Shown here: positions 52,634 to 62,893 of the stretch, in pieces
Layout of the letters: every line of letters starts with the position of its first letter
How positions within the stretch are numbered: position 1 is the stretch's first letter
DNA from: Tanypteryx hageni
Taxonomy: Eukaryota > Arthropoda > Insecta > Odonata > Petaluridae
Length of the DNA: 64,000 nt
Direction: 5' to 3'
NCBI GenBank assembly: GCA_028673005.1
Contig: CM054117.1
Coordinates: 53,257,370 to 53,321,369 of the forward strand
The notes under the pieces: generated by a model
The model's database searches: none
What the model was told of the DNA's origin: nothing
Seen by the model: the letters and a program-made list of their open reading frames with translations, nothing else
Translations under genes and position numbers: made by a program

Positions 52634-53640
52634 ATGTGTACCTGGACAGCACCCGAGGTTACGATGGAACCGTTCTGTAAATGAATCTGAGTGGGATAGC
52701 AATAAAACCAGCATAGTTCTTCCACCATTTTACAAAGAGTCATCCGCATATAAAAATCCATACCATGGGAAGAAAATCAACTTCAAAGAGAACATATTAA
52801 GTGGCCTAAATATAGCCAGATCTCATGAGCTTCTGATGCGTCTAGCAAATGAATTCAATGCTGAGAACATACGTCTAAAAAAGAGTAGTTATGACAGGAA
52901 AAGAAGATCTGCTTTTCTGCATGTAAAACCATCCAGCATTGATAAATGGTCAGAAGAAAAGGAGATGGAAACTAAGGCAAAGATCACATCTCATCTACTC
53001 GACGACCTTCCGACATCTGGCACATTAGGAGTATTATTCCATGGTCTCACCCTCAGTGGCGATGGGGCAGTAAACGGCGCGTCCAACGTCCAGTATGCCA
53101 CAATACCTGGAATCCACAACTCCTCCCGGTGGCAACACAATCGAAATGGCCACAGAGACAAAAACTCCAAAAAGAAAAGACGCCGAAAGAGAAGCATTGA
53201 GGGTCTGAAAAAGAAACATATGAGATGGATGACTAGCCACCACGCGGATAATGATCGTGATAAGCGAAACGTCGAGGAAGTTGATGATGAGGAAAGAGAG
53301 AACGTAGAGTACAGACCTTATCCCGTCGGACTGGAGACTTTAAATGAGTATCGCCTCACTTCAGGTACAGGCCTGGGATTCGATTGGGGCCGGTCTAGGA
53401 GGGCCCTGCGGGCAGACCACATTGTGCGGAACCAGCAGCATTCTATGAGCCATGGGAACGAAGGGCCTGGAGTGAGGAGAAAAGGGAAGGGAGGAGGTGG
53501 AAGAGGTGGAGGCGGCGGAGGAGAGGAGGGAGGAGAGAAGGGAGGTGGTGGAGGAGGGGGAGGGGGAGGTGGTGGTGGGGGGAAGAAAGGCGGAAAGAAA
53601 AAGAAGGGAGGGAAGAAGAAGGGGGGAAAGGGGAAGAAAG
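52634..53640 (+). CDS. Linker exon 9: end of sushi 8, then basic, protease-site-rich and Gly/Lys-rich region
   Basis: The first base completes the split codon and the first full codon is the C4 cysteine of sushi 8 (CVPGQHPRLRW). The remaining roughly 330 residues contain no further cysteine and no sushi. They are hydrophilic, with furin-like motifs YDRKRRSAF (about residue 95 of the exon), KKRRRKRSIEG (about 181) and a dibasic RDKRNVEE (about 206), then an acidic EEVDDEEREN block, and end in a Gly/Lys-rich tract with two uninterrupted Gly runs before KKGGKKKKGG. NRS and NKTS are possible N-glycosylation sites. Acceptor TTATTCAAG is phase 2, donor G|GTGAGT phase 1. Precursor cleavage here would separate eight N-terminal modules from three C-terminal ones. 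This is inference from the motifs. Proteolytic processing of a multi-sushi scaffold is known for LEV-9. Confidence 0.85.
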
Positions 53641-53837
53641 GTGAGTGGATTTCTTCGTGGATGAAAATGATGAATTTAACAAAAAAGAAAGACCCTTTTA
53701 ATGGTGAAAATGCACAATTTTAATGATTCTGGTCTAGGAAATCCATGTTTTCTACAGATTCCCCAAGTTAAAAGACAACGAAAAGAGCCTTTAAATAGAT
53801 CATTGCTTTTTTTCTTGGCACTCTTGCTCTGGTGTAC

Positions 53838-54131
53838 ATTGTAATCAGGGCCAGCCAAGTGGGGGGTGCAGCGGATGCAAGGCATCCGGGCCCCCGATTT
53901 TTAGGGGCCCCCAAATGTTGAGTATAAATAATATATTTACATCTTTAAACGAATTTTTGCTTTTTATTAAATTAATTATCATTATAGTTACATTATAATT
54001 ATAAGTACATGTTCTATCTAAGCTGTAACATTGATATGTACAAAATAGCAGGTTTTTTTGACATATGGGAGGCCCCAAAGACTTGCTTGCATCCGGGCCC
54101 CCAAAAGTACTTGGCCGGCCCTGATTGTAAT
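53838..54131. mobile_element. hAT MITE (CAGGGCCRGCC type) with perfect 8-bp duplication
   Basis: ATTGTAAT lies at both 53838-53845 and 54124-54131. The element (53846-54123, 278 bp) starts CAGGGCCAGCCAAGTGG and ends with the complement of CAGGGCCGGCCAAGTAC. Subterminal GGCATCCGGGCCCCC and its complement are also symmetric. No coding capacity. Confidence 0.92.
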
Positions 54132-55275
54132 GGTACCTATTTTGGGTTGTTTTCATTTGTCTAGTGGACCTTATCTGTCCCACGCCTGCCCAAGAGATAA
54201 GACAGATAAGACTGCCTTCACCCTCAGGTGAGGTTGAGGTGAATTCAAAGTTCTTGTGTTAAAAACACATCAAATCAATCTATCAATGCACGTGTTGTTT
54301 ATTTTATTCAGTTGAACACGTTTTTGAACGAATATATTTTGGATTTGAGAATGATGAACAATTTTTACCACATTGAGCATTTGCTTTCTTGTACTGAAAT
54401 ATCCCATGCCTTTACTATTCCAAGATAATAATTTTTTATTAATTACACTTGGCAATGTTAAGCTCTCTCTCTCTCTCTCTTTTCAAGCAACTACCTAGTT
54501 AAGGTAACATTTTTACTGCATCATGACGAATTTTTTATAGTCACACATTTGTCTTAAGTGCTTTTTCATATGTATTCTTATATATATATTTTTAATGATG
54601 CTTTTATATTCTATTTGACTATTAGTGCATGATGTCCGAGATTGAAATATAAAATCCTTCCTGAGTAGTCAGGTAAATAGCAACCGTCTTACACCTTTTT
54701 ATCCAATTTGAACACAATTCCGCTGCAAGTATAGAGAACAAAGTAGTAAAAACCTTAAGATTTCTCTTGTGATGACTCTTTCAATTTGCCAATTGAATTT
54801 CAGGCTGATCCTAAAGTTGTGCACACCATTAAAAGTTGTCTTTATTGAAATTTTTTTCTTTCCTTAGGTTACCCTTCAAAAAAATATGTGTTCTTCTTCT
54901 TATGTGTCAAAAAACTCATTTGTTAAATTATTTATAGCTTCATGACTTTTCTCTGAGTAATTTGTTTACTTTTAAATGCATTTAAATTTTTCTCATTTTA
55001 TTCACTGTATATTTAAGTTTTTTGATGTATGCATATGGTTTGTCCGTATGTTTTAAAAATATTCACTTCTTTAGTCTCTGCTGCATAGCCTTTCTGTGAT
55101 TTATAATTTCATAAAGTTTTTTGCATCATCTATGTTATTAATATGTGCGTGACTTTAAGATAGCCCTGATCCTGCTCGCCATTCCTAACCCATCTGCAAC
55201 CTATCCAAAAAATAAAATAAATCCGTTGGGTGAATATGGCTATGATATAAATATGAAGATGAAATCGTCCGCCAG
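54132..55275. other. Intronic sequence before exon 10
   Basis: AT-rich with a CT run at 54463-54482. No exon-like frame before the acceptor CGTCCGCCAG. Confidence 0.55.
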
Positions 55276-55527
55276 TTGCCTGTGATGTATTATCAACCGA
55301 GTCCATTGTGAGCATACGAGTGGTGAGAACTGGAGGAGGGAGAAGAATGACAGACATAGATGGTGATGGACCTGCTCCTGGAGCCAGCCAAAGCGTCATT
55401 GGGGTTTATCCATCTGGATCAGCAGTGCGTATATCATGTGCCCTCGGCTATCGACTTAATATTGGCAACCGTACTGCGCGCTGTCTTAAGGGCAGATGGA
55501 AACCTCAGAAACCTGAATGTGTGATCA
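55276..55527 (+). CDS. Sushi exon 10, with basic/acidic insertion between C1 and C2
   Basis: Joined to exon 9 the frame reads VACDVLSTESI, a Gly/Arg/Asp-rich loop (RTGGGRRMTDIDGDG), then VRISCALGYRLN, TARCLKGRWKP and PECVIS. All four cysteines and the tryptophan are present, giving one sushi module of 84 residues. Acceptor GTCCGCCAG, donor A|GTAAGT, phase 1 on both sides. The start of the exon is set by the acceptor that keeps the C1 cysteine in frame. Confidence 0.88.
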
Positions 55528-56099
55528 GTAAGTGCTAAATAATTATATTTTTTAAGATACTGCTTTTAATGCAAGGATGATCTTATCCTTTTCATTTAAA
55601 TCTCATTTACCTCTGGGTATATGTGTTAATGAATAACAAATTTCATTCATCAAGAAGCAACTGCATTAACTTTAACATTTCAAAAGACTTCCATGTATCA
55701 TTTAAACAAACTTATGCTAGCTATTCGTTGATTACTTCTCATTTTAGTACAACCTTATATCTGTTTTGTTTATTGATTTTTGACCATAGATTAACTCATT
55801 GTTTCATCATTACCTTTGTAAATTAAAATGTTAATAGCAGGATTACAAAGATAAAATTATTTTTTAATTGGATATTTTTTTCTTGGAGAAATTATATTAA
55901 ATAAGTCAATTTTGTCTTTGAATTGTGCCATCATCTCAGAAAATGTTGCAGAAATTGAATCTGGACATTGATAGTTCATCTGTCTCATCTTAAAAAATGT
56001 TAGAAGGCTACATCATCCTTATTTTGGGTTTTGTTTCCTTTTGAAAAATGAATGCAAGTAGTTAATTTTTATCTTTCTTTTTTATGCTGAATTGAACAG
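55528..56099. other. Intron
   Basis: A 572-bp AT-rich intron without features. Confidence 0.7.
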
Positions 56100-56342
56100 T
56101 GCCCTGTCTCATACCATACACTGAGCAAGGCCATTACAAACTTGGAGGGAGCAGTGCATCAAGAAGTAGTTCTGGAATTGGCGAAGAGGAAGAAGAGGAG
56201 GAACCTTTGCAGGATGTGAGACATGGTGAAGTTGTTGAGTTTTCTTGTAACCCAGGTTACAATGCCCAAGGTCCAACAAACCTTCGATGCTGGCATGGAG
56301 AGTGGGCTGGACCACCACACCAGATGCCTGACTGTGTTCCAG
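56100..56342 (+). CDS. Sushi exon 11, with poly-Glu insertion
   Basis: A module of 81 residues: MPCLIPYTEQGHYK, an inserted SSASRSSSGIG and a run of seven Glu, then EFSCNPGYNAQG, LRCWHGEW and PDCVPG. The four cysteines and the tryptophan (GEWAG) are conserved. Acceptor ATTGAACAG, donor G|GTCAGA (weaker than the others), phase 1 on both sides. As in exons 6, 10 and 12, the extra residues fall in the loop region rather than between the core strands. Confidence 0.9.
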
Positions 56343-56499
56343 GTCAGATAATTATGGCAGTTTTTAGATAATTATTTATTTTAAAGTATAAAAGTGTCTA
56401 AAAATATACATATAGAATAAATAACATAATATAAATATCACACTTATCCGACTATGAAGTTTTTTCTATTTTTTCTGTCACAGGCTGTGCATCATCTTA

Positions 56500-58976
56500 T
56501 ACAGCCATCCCTTGCCAACTGCGGTTTTTCCAACCATGGTTTTTCCAACCGCGGTTTTTAGTATACATGGTTTGAGATGCGGAATATGTAGTTTCTGTCT
56601 CAAGAGAAAAAAAAGGGAAAAATCTGATATCTGAGTAACTTGGACATATTTTACTACATATTTCGTACTATGTAGATACATAGTATAACATAATGACAAA
56701 ATTACCCGCTTCAGTATACAATGTAGTGATATCTATTATATCCCTATGCTTATGAAAGTCAGTCGTCAGTGTCAATTGAACTGTGTTACTCGGTGGACAT
56801 TTCTCTATTTATCTGGAGAATGTTTTTTTTGCGTCGTCTATTTTACCCGAAAGTATTTTTGCTTGCTTTCAGAACGCTTTGAAGATTACTTTATTATAAA
56901 ATACATTTAATTACCCCTTTAATATGGCCTCCAAATGTTCTAAAAGTGCTACAAGTGAGTGTGTAAAAAAAAGGAAGGAAAGTTATGACATTAGAAGAGA
57001 AAATAAAAGTGATTGATAGACTTGCCTGTAGAGAAAGTGCAGCATCGGTGGCGCAGGGTTTAGGGGTCAATGAATCAACCATTAGGACAATCAAGAAGAA
57101 TGATGCTACCATAAGGGCAAGTGTTGCATGTGGGACATCAAAAAGTTCTAAAGTGTCTTGCATGCCCCATGATCATAATTTGGAGAAGATGGAGAAAGCC
57201 CTTAATGTATGGATAGAAGACCAGAAAAATGTGCCCTTAAGCACCGCAGTCATTTGTGAAAAGGCCAGATGTTTACGTAAACATTTTACCAAGACTTCAG
57301 AAAAAGAATCAAGGGAGAATTCAAGTGTAAAAGAATTTCAATTTAAAGCCAGTGATGGCTGGTTTGAAAACTTTAAAAAGAGGTATAGTCTGCATAACAT
57401 AAAACTTTGTGGAGAATTAGCTTCAGCAGATCACAACGCTGCAGAAATGTTTCCTGAATAACTGAAGAATGCAATACAGGAGAAGGGTTACCTACCAAGC
57501 AGGTCTTTAACGCTGACGAAACTGGTTTGTTTTGGAAGCGGATGCCTTCTAGAACATTAATATCGAAGGATGAGAAAATTGCTCCCGGATTCAAAGCAGT
57601 CAAGGACAGATTGACTCTTCTCTTTTGCTCCAACACTTGTGGAGATTGCTTCATCAAACCTGTGTATAGATTGCTTAACCCTCATGCACTAAAGGGCAAA
57701 AATAAGGAACATCTCCCTGTTTTTTGGAGGTCAAACCGCAAGGCATGGGTTACTGCGCTGTTATTCACAGACTGGTTCAACAACTGTTTTGTCCCAGAGG
57801 TTGAGCGATATTTTTTGAGAAAAAACTTAGAATTTAAGGTGTTACTTCTCATTGATAATGCACCTGGTCATCCAGAGATACTCCAGTTCGCTCATCCAAA
57901 CATTGAGATTATGTTTCTCCCTCCAAACACGACATCACTTATTCAGCCCATGGACCAAGGTGTGATCGCTACAATGAAGAGTTATTATATTCGACGTACT
58001 TTTACACACATCTTGGATGCCATGGACAGGGACTCAACGCTAACAGTGGCACAGTGTTTGAAAAAATTTAACATTGAGGATTGCATAAACATTATTAAAG
58101 ATTCTATTGAAGAGATGAAGCCATCTACGTTGAACGCCTGTTGGAGAAAAATTTGGAAAGAGGCTGTGAAGACCTCACAGGACATTCCTCCAGTTGCTGA
58201 TGAAGTGCAACGCATTGTAGGGATAGTGAGGCGTTTGGAAGGTGAGGGGCTGACCGACATGCAGCTTAATGATGTTGAGGAGCTACTTCACTCTCAGGTC
58301 GAGGAATTAACAGAGGAAGACCTCAAAGAAATTACTGTTCAATCCTTTAGTAGCAAAGAGGAGGATGAGGTGATCATAGAAAAATGGATTCTTACTGTGA
58401 ATAACCTTACAAAGGGAATGCAGATGGCATTTAACCTTGCTGACCATTTTATGGAAATTGATCCAGTTACTGAGCATAGCTTAAACTTTAAGCAAGGGCT
58501 GGAAGAATTACTGAGGCCCTATAAGGAGGTGCAAAGGGGTTTGAAAAGTAAAATGACACAATCATCCATTCTGAGTTTTGTAAAGAAAAAACTAAGACTG
58601 ATTCTCAAGCTAAACAAGATGATGTCAGAAAAAATCAAGATGCAAAGTAGGAGGATTATCTACTTTTTAAAATTTAATATTACTTTTTTTAATTAACTTA
58701 AAAAATTTTTAAAATTTTAAGTTAACCTTGTTCGATCATCTGGTTAAATTTTTTTCTAATTGTATTATCAGTCTTGTAATCGTTTTTAATCATTTTGTCA
58801 TGATATAAACAAAATATAAAGTTTAATTTGTTTTTTATACACATATTTAATACAGTTTTTATTATTTTCCCCTAACCCCTTATTTTATATGGAATCTTTG
58901 TCTCCCCAACTGTGGTTTTGCCAACCTCAGTACTTTTCAAAAACGTAACCCCTGCGGTTGATGAAGGATTACTGTA
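56500..58976 (+). mobile_element. Tigger/pogo element with TA target sites
   Basis: TA dinucleotides at 56500-56501 and 58975-58976 flank a 2.5-kb element. It begins CAGCCATCCCTTGCCAACTG and ends with the complement of CAGTAATCCTTCATCAACCG. Both subterminal regions carry CCAACxGYGGTTTT phrases. It encodes a pogo-type transposase remnant on the plus strand, so it is inserted in the same orientation as the host gene. Confidence 0.92.
56924..58696 (+). pseudogene. Tigger (pogo, Tc1/mariner superfamily) transposase, broken
   Basis: An ATG at 56924 begins MASKCSKSATSECVKKRK, then a shift leads into a helix-turn-helix region (LEEKIKVIDRL, VAQGLGVNESTIRTIKKN), a CENP-B-type DNA-binding half (DGWFENFKKRYSLHN) and a stop at about 57459 (PE|stop|LKNAIQ). 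After another shift near 57500 the catalytic domain resumes: NADETGLFWKRMP, VLLLIDNAPGHP and SLIQPMDQGVIA, giving the D, D and D of the DDD triad. The 390-codon downstream frame is otherwise intact, indicating fairly recent decay. Two shifts and one nonsense change make it inactive. Confidence 0.93.
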
Positions 58977-59038
58977 TTTGCAAACAAAGAAATAAATAAA
59001 TTAAAAATAAGGACAGTGATTATGAATAGTCTAGCATG

Positions 59039-59309
59039 GTTTAAATCAGTTTTTCTCAAACTTGGGGCCATGGCTCCCCACGGAGCAACGAAATTATTTT
59101 GGATGTGAGATGAAATGCCAAAACATACAAATTTCATTAATAATAAATTTTTATCAGGAAATACAAAGTTATAAAAATTATTAATAGTTATATAATATGA
59201 AGAAATTTGTATTAAAGTTTCTTATTTTTGCTACTTTCAATTCAAAGGGGGCTGCATGATATTCAAGTGGGCTGCAATAATTGAAAGTTTAAGAACCACT
59301 GGTTTAAAT
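59039..59309. mobile_element. hAT MITE, copy 2 of family M1
   Basis: Perfect 8-bp duplication GTTTAAAT at 59039-59046 and 59302-59309 flanks a 255-bp copy starting CAGTTTTTCTCAAACTTGG and ending with the complement of CAGTGGTTCTTAAACTTTC. Its interior (GAAATTATTTTGGATGTGAG, TCAATTCAAAGGGGG) aligns with 47417-47653. Confidence 0.92.
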
Positions 59310-59326
59310 CACATCATATATACCAT

Positions 59327-59400
59327 ATGTACTTGTGTATAGGTCGAGGTTTTAAGACCAAATTTTTAGCGAAAATCTCGGAGATCGACTTATACACAAG
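59327..59400. repeat. Short inverted repeat with CTTGTGTATAGGTCGA ends
   Basis: CTTGTGTATAGGTCGA near 59332 and TCGACTTATACACAAG ending at 59400 are an inverted pair around about 40 bases. It resembles the joined ends of a DNA transposon of the TATAAGTCGA type. No flanking duplication was identified. Confidence 0.6.
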
Positions 59401-59591
59401 AAATATTTTCTATACGTTTAAACCCATGACTCTATTTGCTCTGCGGTTATTAAAATTTGATGGAATTTACACTGTTGTTGTACTTTTACTGTAACCATAA
59501 CTATCGAATATTTAAATCCCAATGTATAGAAAGAATAAATTACTATATAATTTGGTGATCCTAAGTTGATCTCTGATGCTTAGCAAATAAT

Positions 59592-60120
59592 TAAGCAATT
59601 TTGGCAAACCTAACATTCAGTAACGTGATGGCAGCAAGACAAAACTGGCAGCAAGGCAGATGAAAGACAACGTAATCGAAGCCGTGAAAGTAGGCATGTG
59701 GACAGTAATCCGGATAAATGGAAATTGAGCAGAAATTGCAAGGTGACGATAGATCTGTTACAGATTTTGACTTAACAGCTGTCAATTTTATGCCGATTTG
59801 TTCAAAGACAATATATCTGTTGACGAACACAGCGGTATTGCAGAACAAATGGTCGGACAATTGAATAACAAAAACAAATGACTTTTACAGCTGAAACAGA
59901 AAGTTTTGCTGATCCGAATTCTCAGCAGCATCTATTCTTTATTGATGGGCCAAGCAGTACAGGCAAGACCTTTTTATACAAGCGCTCACAACCATGTGCC
60001 AGCTATCGAGAAATGACCTGTACTTTGCCGATGGGCAAGGTCCGAACATCCGAGAATGCTGAAGCAAGCAGAGGCCGGGGGCTCGCGAGCAGTAGCGAGT
60101 AGGTGGTGGAGCCCCCCAGT
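59592..60120 (+). mobile_element. Helitron fragment with Pif1-like helicase remnant
   Basis: From 59878 a plus-strand frame reads TAETESFADPN and QQHLFFIDGPSSTGKTFLYK, the Walker A region of Pif1-like helicases in Helitron Rep/Hel proteins (family consensus GPGGTGKTFLY). The P-loop itself reads GPSSTGKT. Downstream coding identity is lost after a shift at about 59982. The end region (GGGGGCTCGCGAGC...GGAGCCCCCC, 60078-60118) can form a GC-rich stem as expected near a Helitron 3' end. The 5' end is not defined. Confidence 0.65.
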
Positions 60121-60187
60121 ATAATATAATATAATTCATAGAATAGATTATATGATTGTATAAATAAACACTTTAAATTAACCTGAG

Positions 60188-60372
60188 TCACCTCTGTTTT
60201 TTCTTAGCGTATGTGTCGATTACTTCATCTATTAATGTAGTTGGCAACTCATTGGGTCCCTCGATGGCAATTTTCATGCAATCTTACAGTTTCCTGACCC
60301 ATTCTATTTCTTAACTTCATCATGAGTCTATTCATTGTGCTGAATGAGTGTTCAGCACAAGCAATAGAGACC
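60188..60372 (-). pseudogene. hAT transposase C-terminal fragment, minus strand
   Basis: On the minus strand the frame from about 60372 reads CAEHSFSTMNRLMMKLRNRM, the start of the hAT C-terminal dimerisation domain, then after a one-base shift MKIAIEGPNELP and a basic end AKKKQR before a stop. The family normally shows IEGP near its end, as here. The catalytic part is missing. Confidence 0.75.
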
Positions 60373-60595
60373 AGAATGCAACATAGCTTTATGCATAAAA
60401 TCTTCAGTTCCACATATCCAATATTGGTTTTTTAAATTAATTCCAAAAGGTTCTTCTTATTGTCTTTATATTCAGTTTTGGTTACGTACTTAAATAAAAA
60501 CATCATTCCACAAGGCTTTTGTTTTGTGATTTTACAAACTTACATTTTTAAAACCCAATATATGTGTTATTGCTAAAAATTGGATTATAGAAGAA

Positions 60596-61048
60596 ATGAA
60601 AAGTCTGTCTCCAATATTTGAAAATGAAGAAAAAAATGACAATGAACCAAGAGAACTTAAAGAAGAAGAAGAGAAAAACAATGATGATAAAATTCAAGAT
60701 GTGTGGGCTTGTTTAGATGAAATTTTGTTTGAAAATGAAAGAAAACAAGAAGAGTTTTGTAATGAGAGTAATACGTCTTATTCTAAAGAAGAGATGCAAT
60801 TCAAAAATTTTCTTAAATGTCCTAACATCCCTTTAACTTGGTGGGCAAAGAATGCAGCTATCTATCCTGAACTGTCAAAATTGGCCAGGCATTACTTGTC
60901 ATCACCTCCAAGCAGAATACCCAGTGAAAGGATGTGTAGTGAGACGGGAATCATATACGAAGAGTGGAGGAATAAACTTCTTCCTCAAAATGCAGAAAAA
61001 CTATTGTTTCTTCATCATTACCTCCCATTGTTGCAATTTAAGTATTAA
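60596..61048 (+). pseudogene. hAT transposase C-terminal domain (ZBED-like), plus strand
   Basis: A 150-codon open frame: an acidic N-terminal part rich in Glu/Asp/Asn, then WACLDEILFENE, FLKCPNIPLTWWAKN, YPELSKLARHYLSSPPSRIP, SERMCSETGIIYEEWRNKL and LLFLHHYLPLL. This is the hAT dimerisation domain (Dimer_Tnp_hAT), in the form seen in ZBED-like and aphid or planthopper hAT proteins. The RNase H-like catalytic core is not present upstream, so it is a 5'-truncated transposase. Together with the end at 61370-61486 it is the 3' portion of one element. Confidence 0.85.
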
Positions 61049-61359
61049 AGTTGAAATTTAATTATTAAAATAAAAAATAACTTCGCCTTTATTTTTTTCT
61101 TTATTTAAGATTTCATTAAGTTTATAAAATTTTACAAGCTGGTGCTGTAACCGGTCGTTAACTATGTATAACTATGCATTTTATGTAAAATGTTTTTTCA
61201 TGATTCAGATTAACCTTTGTTAAGAGTAATAAGAGTTTGTTTTTTTAAATGTTTATTATAATTAAAATATCATTTCTTTGAATGTTTTTTGCAAACTAAA
61301 AAATAAAGTTAAAATAATTTCTACTCTGTTTTTATTGGTATCCTTTTTTCTTATAAGGG

Positions 61360-61486
61360 ACCTAGTAACCGGCACCGGGTTTCAGCACCCAGTACCGGGT
61401 CCGGGTAATTGCCGGGTACTGAAAATATGGCCGGGTATGCCGGGTACCGGGTAATTCCTGGGTACCCGGTGCATCACTATCACTGA
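61360..61486 (+). mobile_element. hAT right end with CCGGGTACC subterminal repeats
   Basis: At least six overlapping CCGGGT or GGTACCCGG motifs lie in 61370-61470, followed by a terminal GCATCACTATCACTG (complement CAGTGATAGTGATGC). This is the usual layout of one hAT subgroup: dense GGTACCCGG repeats next to a CAG TIR. It lies downstream of the plus-strand hAT C-terminus and is probably its right end. The matching left end is absent. Confidence 0.75.
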
Positions 61487-61600
61487 CACATTGATTTGGT
61501 CATGTATTTCCATTATACTAGTATCACAAGTAGCTTAAGGTATTTTCAATTGGAACTGAAGGTTTTTCGAAATAATCTGATGTGACAAGCACATCACTTT

Positions 61601-62088
61601 GTCTATATCAGAGGTCTCAGGGCGACATGAAGGCAGTCCACTGAACCTGCAGGTGGCATTAAGGCACCATACCAAGTCTGCAGGTAACATACTTTCCCAG
61701 CTTCCCCGTTTCATGTTCTTTGGACATTCATTCTCCCCTTTCTCAAGGAAGAAATCACTGCAGCTGTATGATGCTGCCTTTATTCCATTCATTACAGAAA
61801 TGCTACATTCAGCATCCAGAGTTTGTTTGACACACATAAAATAAGCTGGAAGCAGAAAGAACATACTTAGCACCTCACTTGTGCAGAATTTTTATAAATC
61901 GAAATGAGCAATAAACTACGTATATTTTTAAATTGCTGATTTAACATACTTCTTTAATTTCTTAGGTTTATGCAAAATATTTTATAAGAAATGCATTTGA
62001 GCTTAGGCTGCTCAGTGTAAATTAGCTTACTTTGCATGCTGCAGGAATGTTCCACAGAGGCTGCGAGTTTGAGATTCCTGGTCTATAT
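61601..62088. mobile_element. hAT MITE with perfect 8-bp duplication GTCTATAT
   Basis: GTCTATAT occurs at 61601-61608 and 62081-62088. The 472-bp element starts CAGAGGTCTCAGGG and ends with the complement of CAGGAATCTCAAACTCGCAG. No transposase. The open frame at 61535-61873 (minus) lies largely inside it and is not a gene. Confidence 0.9.
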
Positions 62089-62132
62089 GTAGTAGTATTA
62101 ATAATGAGTGGACACTACAGCAAAGATAAGAT

Positions 62133-62312
62133 AAGGAAACAATTCTTATACCATAATTTGACAAACAGAGTGTTGCACAAAGGTAGAGGAAGATGAAAAA
62201 ATAAAATTAAGGTTAAATAAAAAAAAATTTATTTAACCTTTTATTTTTTCCTCTCCCTCTACCTTAGTGTGACACTCAATTTATTAAATTATGGCATAGG
62301 AGTTGTTTCCTT
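62133..62312. mobile_element. Foldback MITE (near-complete palindrome)
   Basis: Arms of about 88 bp meet at a central TTTTTTTTAAATT-like junction around 62222-62230. AAGGAAACAATTCTTATACC at the left end pairs with the complement GGCATAGGAGTTGTTTCCTT at the right end, and AGGTAGAGGAAGATGAAAAA pairs with TTTTTCCTCTCCCTCTACCT. A miniature element of this shape can form a long hairpin in the pre-mRNA. Confidence 0.85.
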
Positions 62313-62893
62313 TCTTTATTATATGTAGTAAGCCTAATCAGTATTTATAGGTAAATTATGAGTAAATTAATTACATATCTCAAAACAATTCTTTATGTGA
62401 AAAATATCTCTCCTATAGCTTTTTAAATGCTATTTTAACTGCAGCTAACCTGATAGCATGGGATTTTGTTATAAAGATATTAGGTTTTAATTTCATGATA
62501 GTGCTGCAAAAAGTCACCTTTGTTTTCCTTCCCATATATCCTACTTGTAGAGCTTATGAGCTTCTCCATTAACTGTCACTTGCCTTTTTTCTTCATTAAG
62601 ACTTGACTGACAAAAATGTCCTCGCATGCTTAGCTTATAAACCGGCACAAAAGGCATTAAGGAATTTTCTCCATTAGTCATGCTGAGGACGTTAACGTTG
62701 AAGAATTTATTACGTAGTAGAAGTATGTGCAAGCAAGCTAGAGTGTCTGCACAAATTAAATCTATTTACATTAATTCTTATGGGAAAACTCCCTTGCTTA
62801 GTGTGGTTTCAGTTAGTGCTCTGTTTTCAGGAACCAATTACGAACCCTATGCAAGGGATTTCTGAGTTAAAAGACTGTTATTTGTCATTTCAG
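62313..62893. other. Intronic sequence before exon 12
   Basis: AT-rich with two short open frames lacking domains. Ends in acceptor TTTGTCATTTCAG. Confidence 0.55.

Noticed and set aside
57373..58260. Minus-strand frames opposite the Tigger transposase
   Set aside because: They are shadows of the plus-strand transposase frame, which has the recognisable catalytic motifs.
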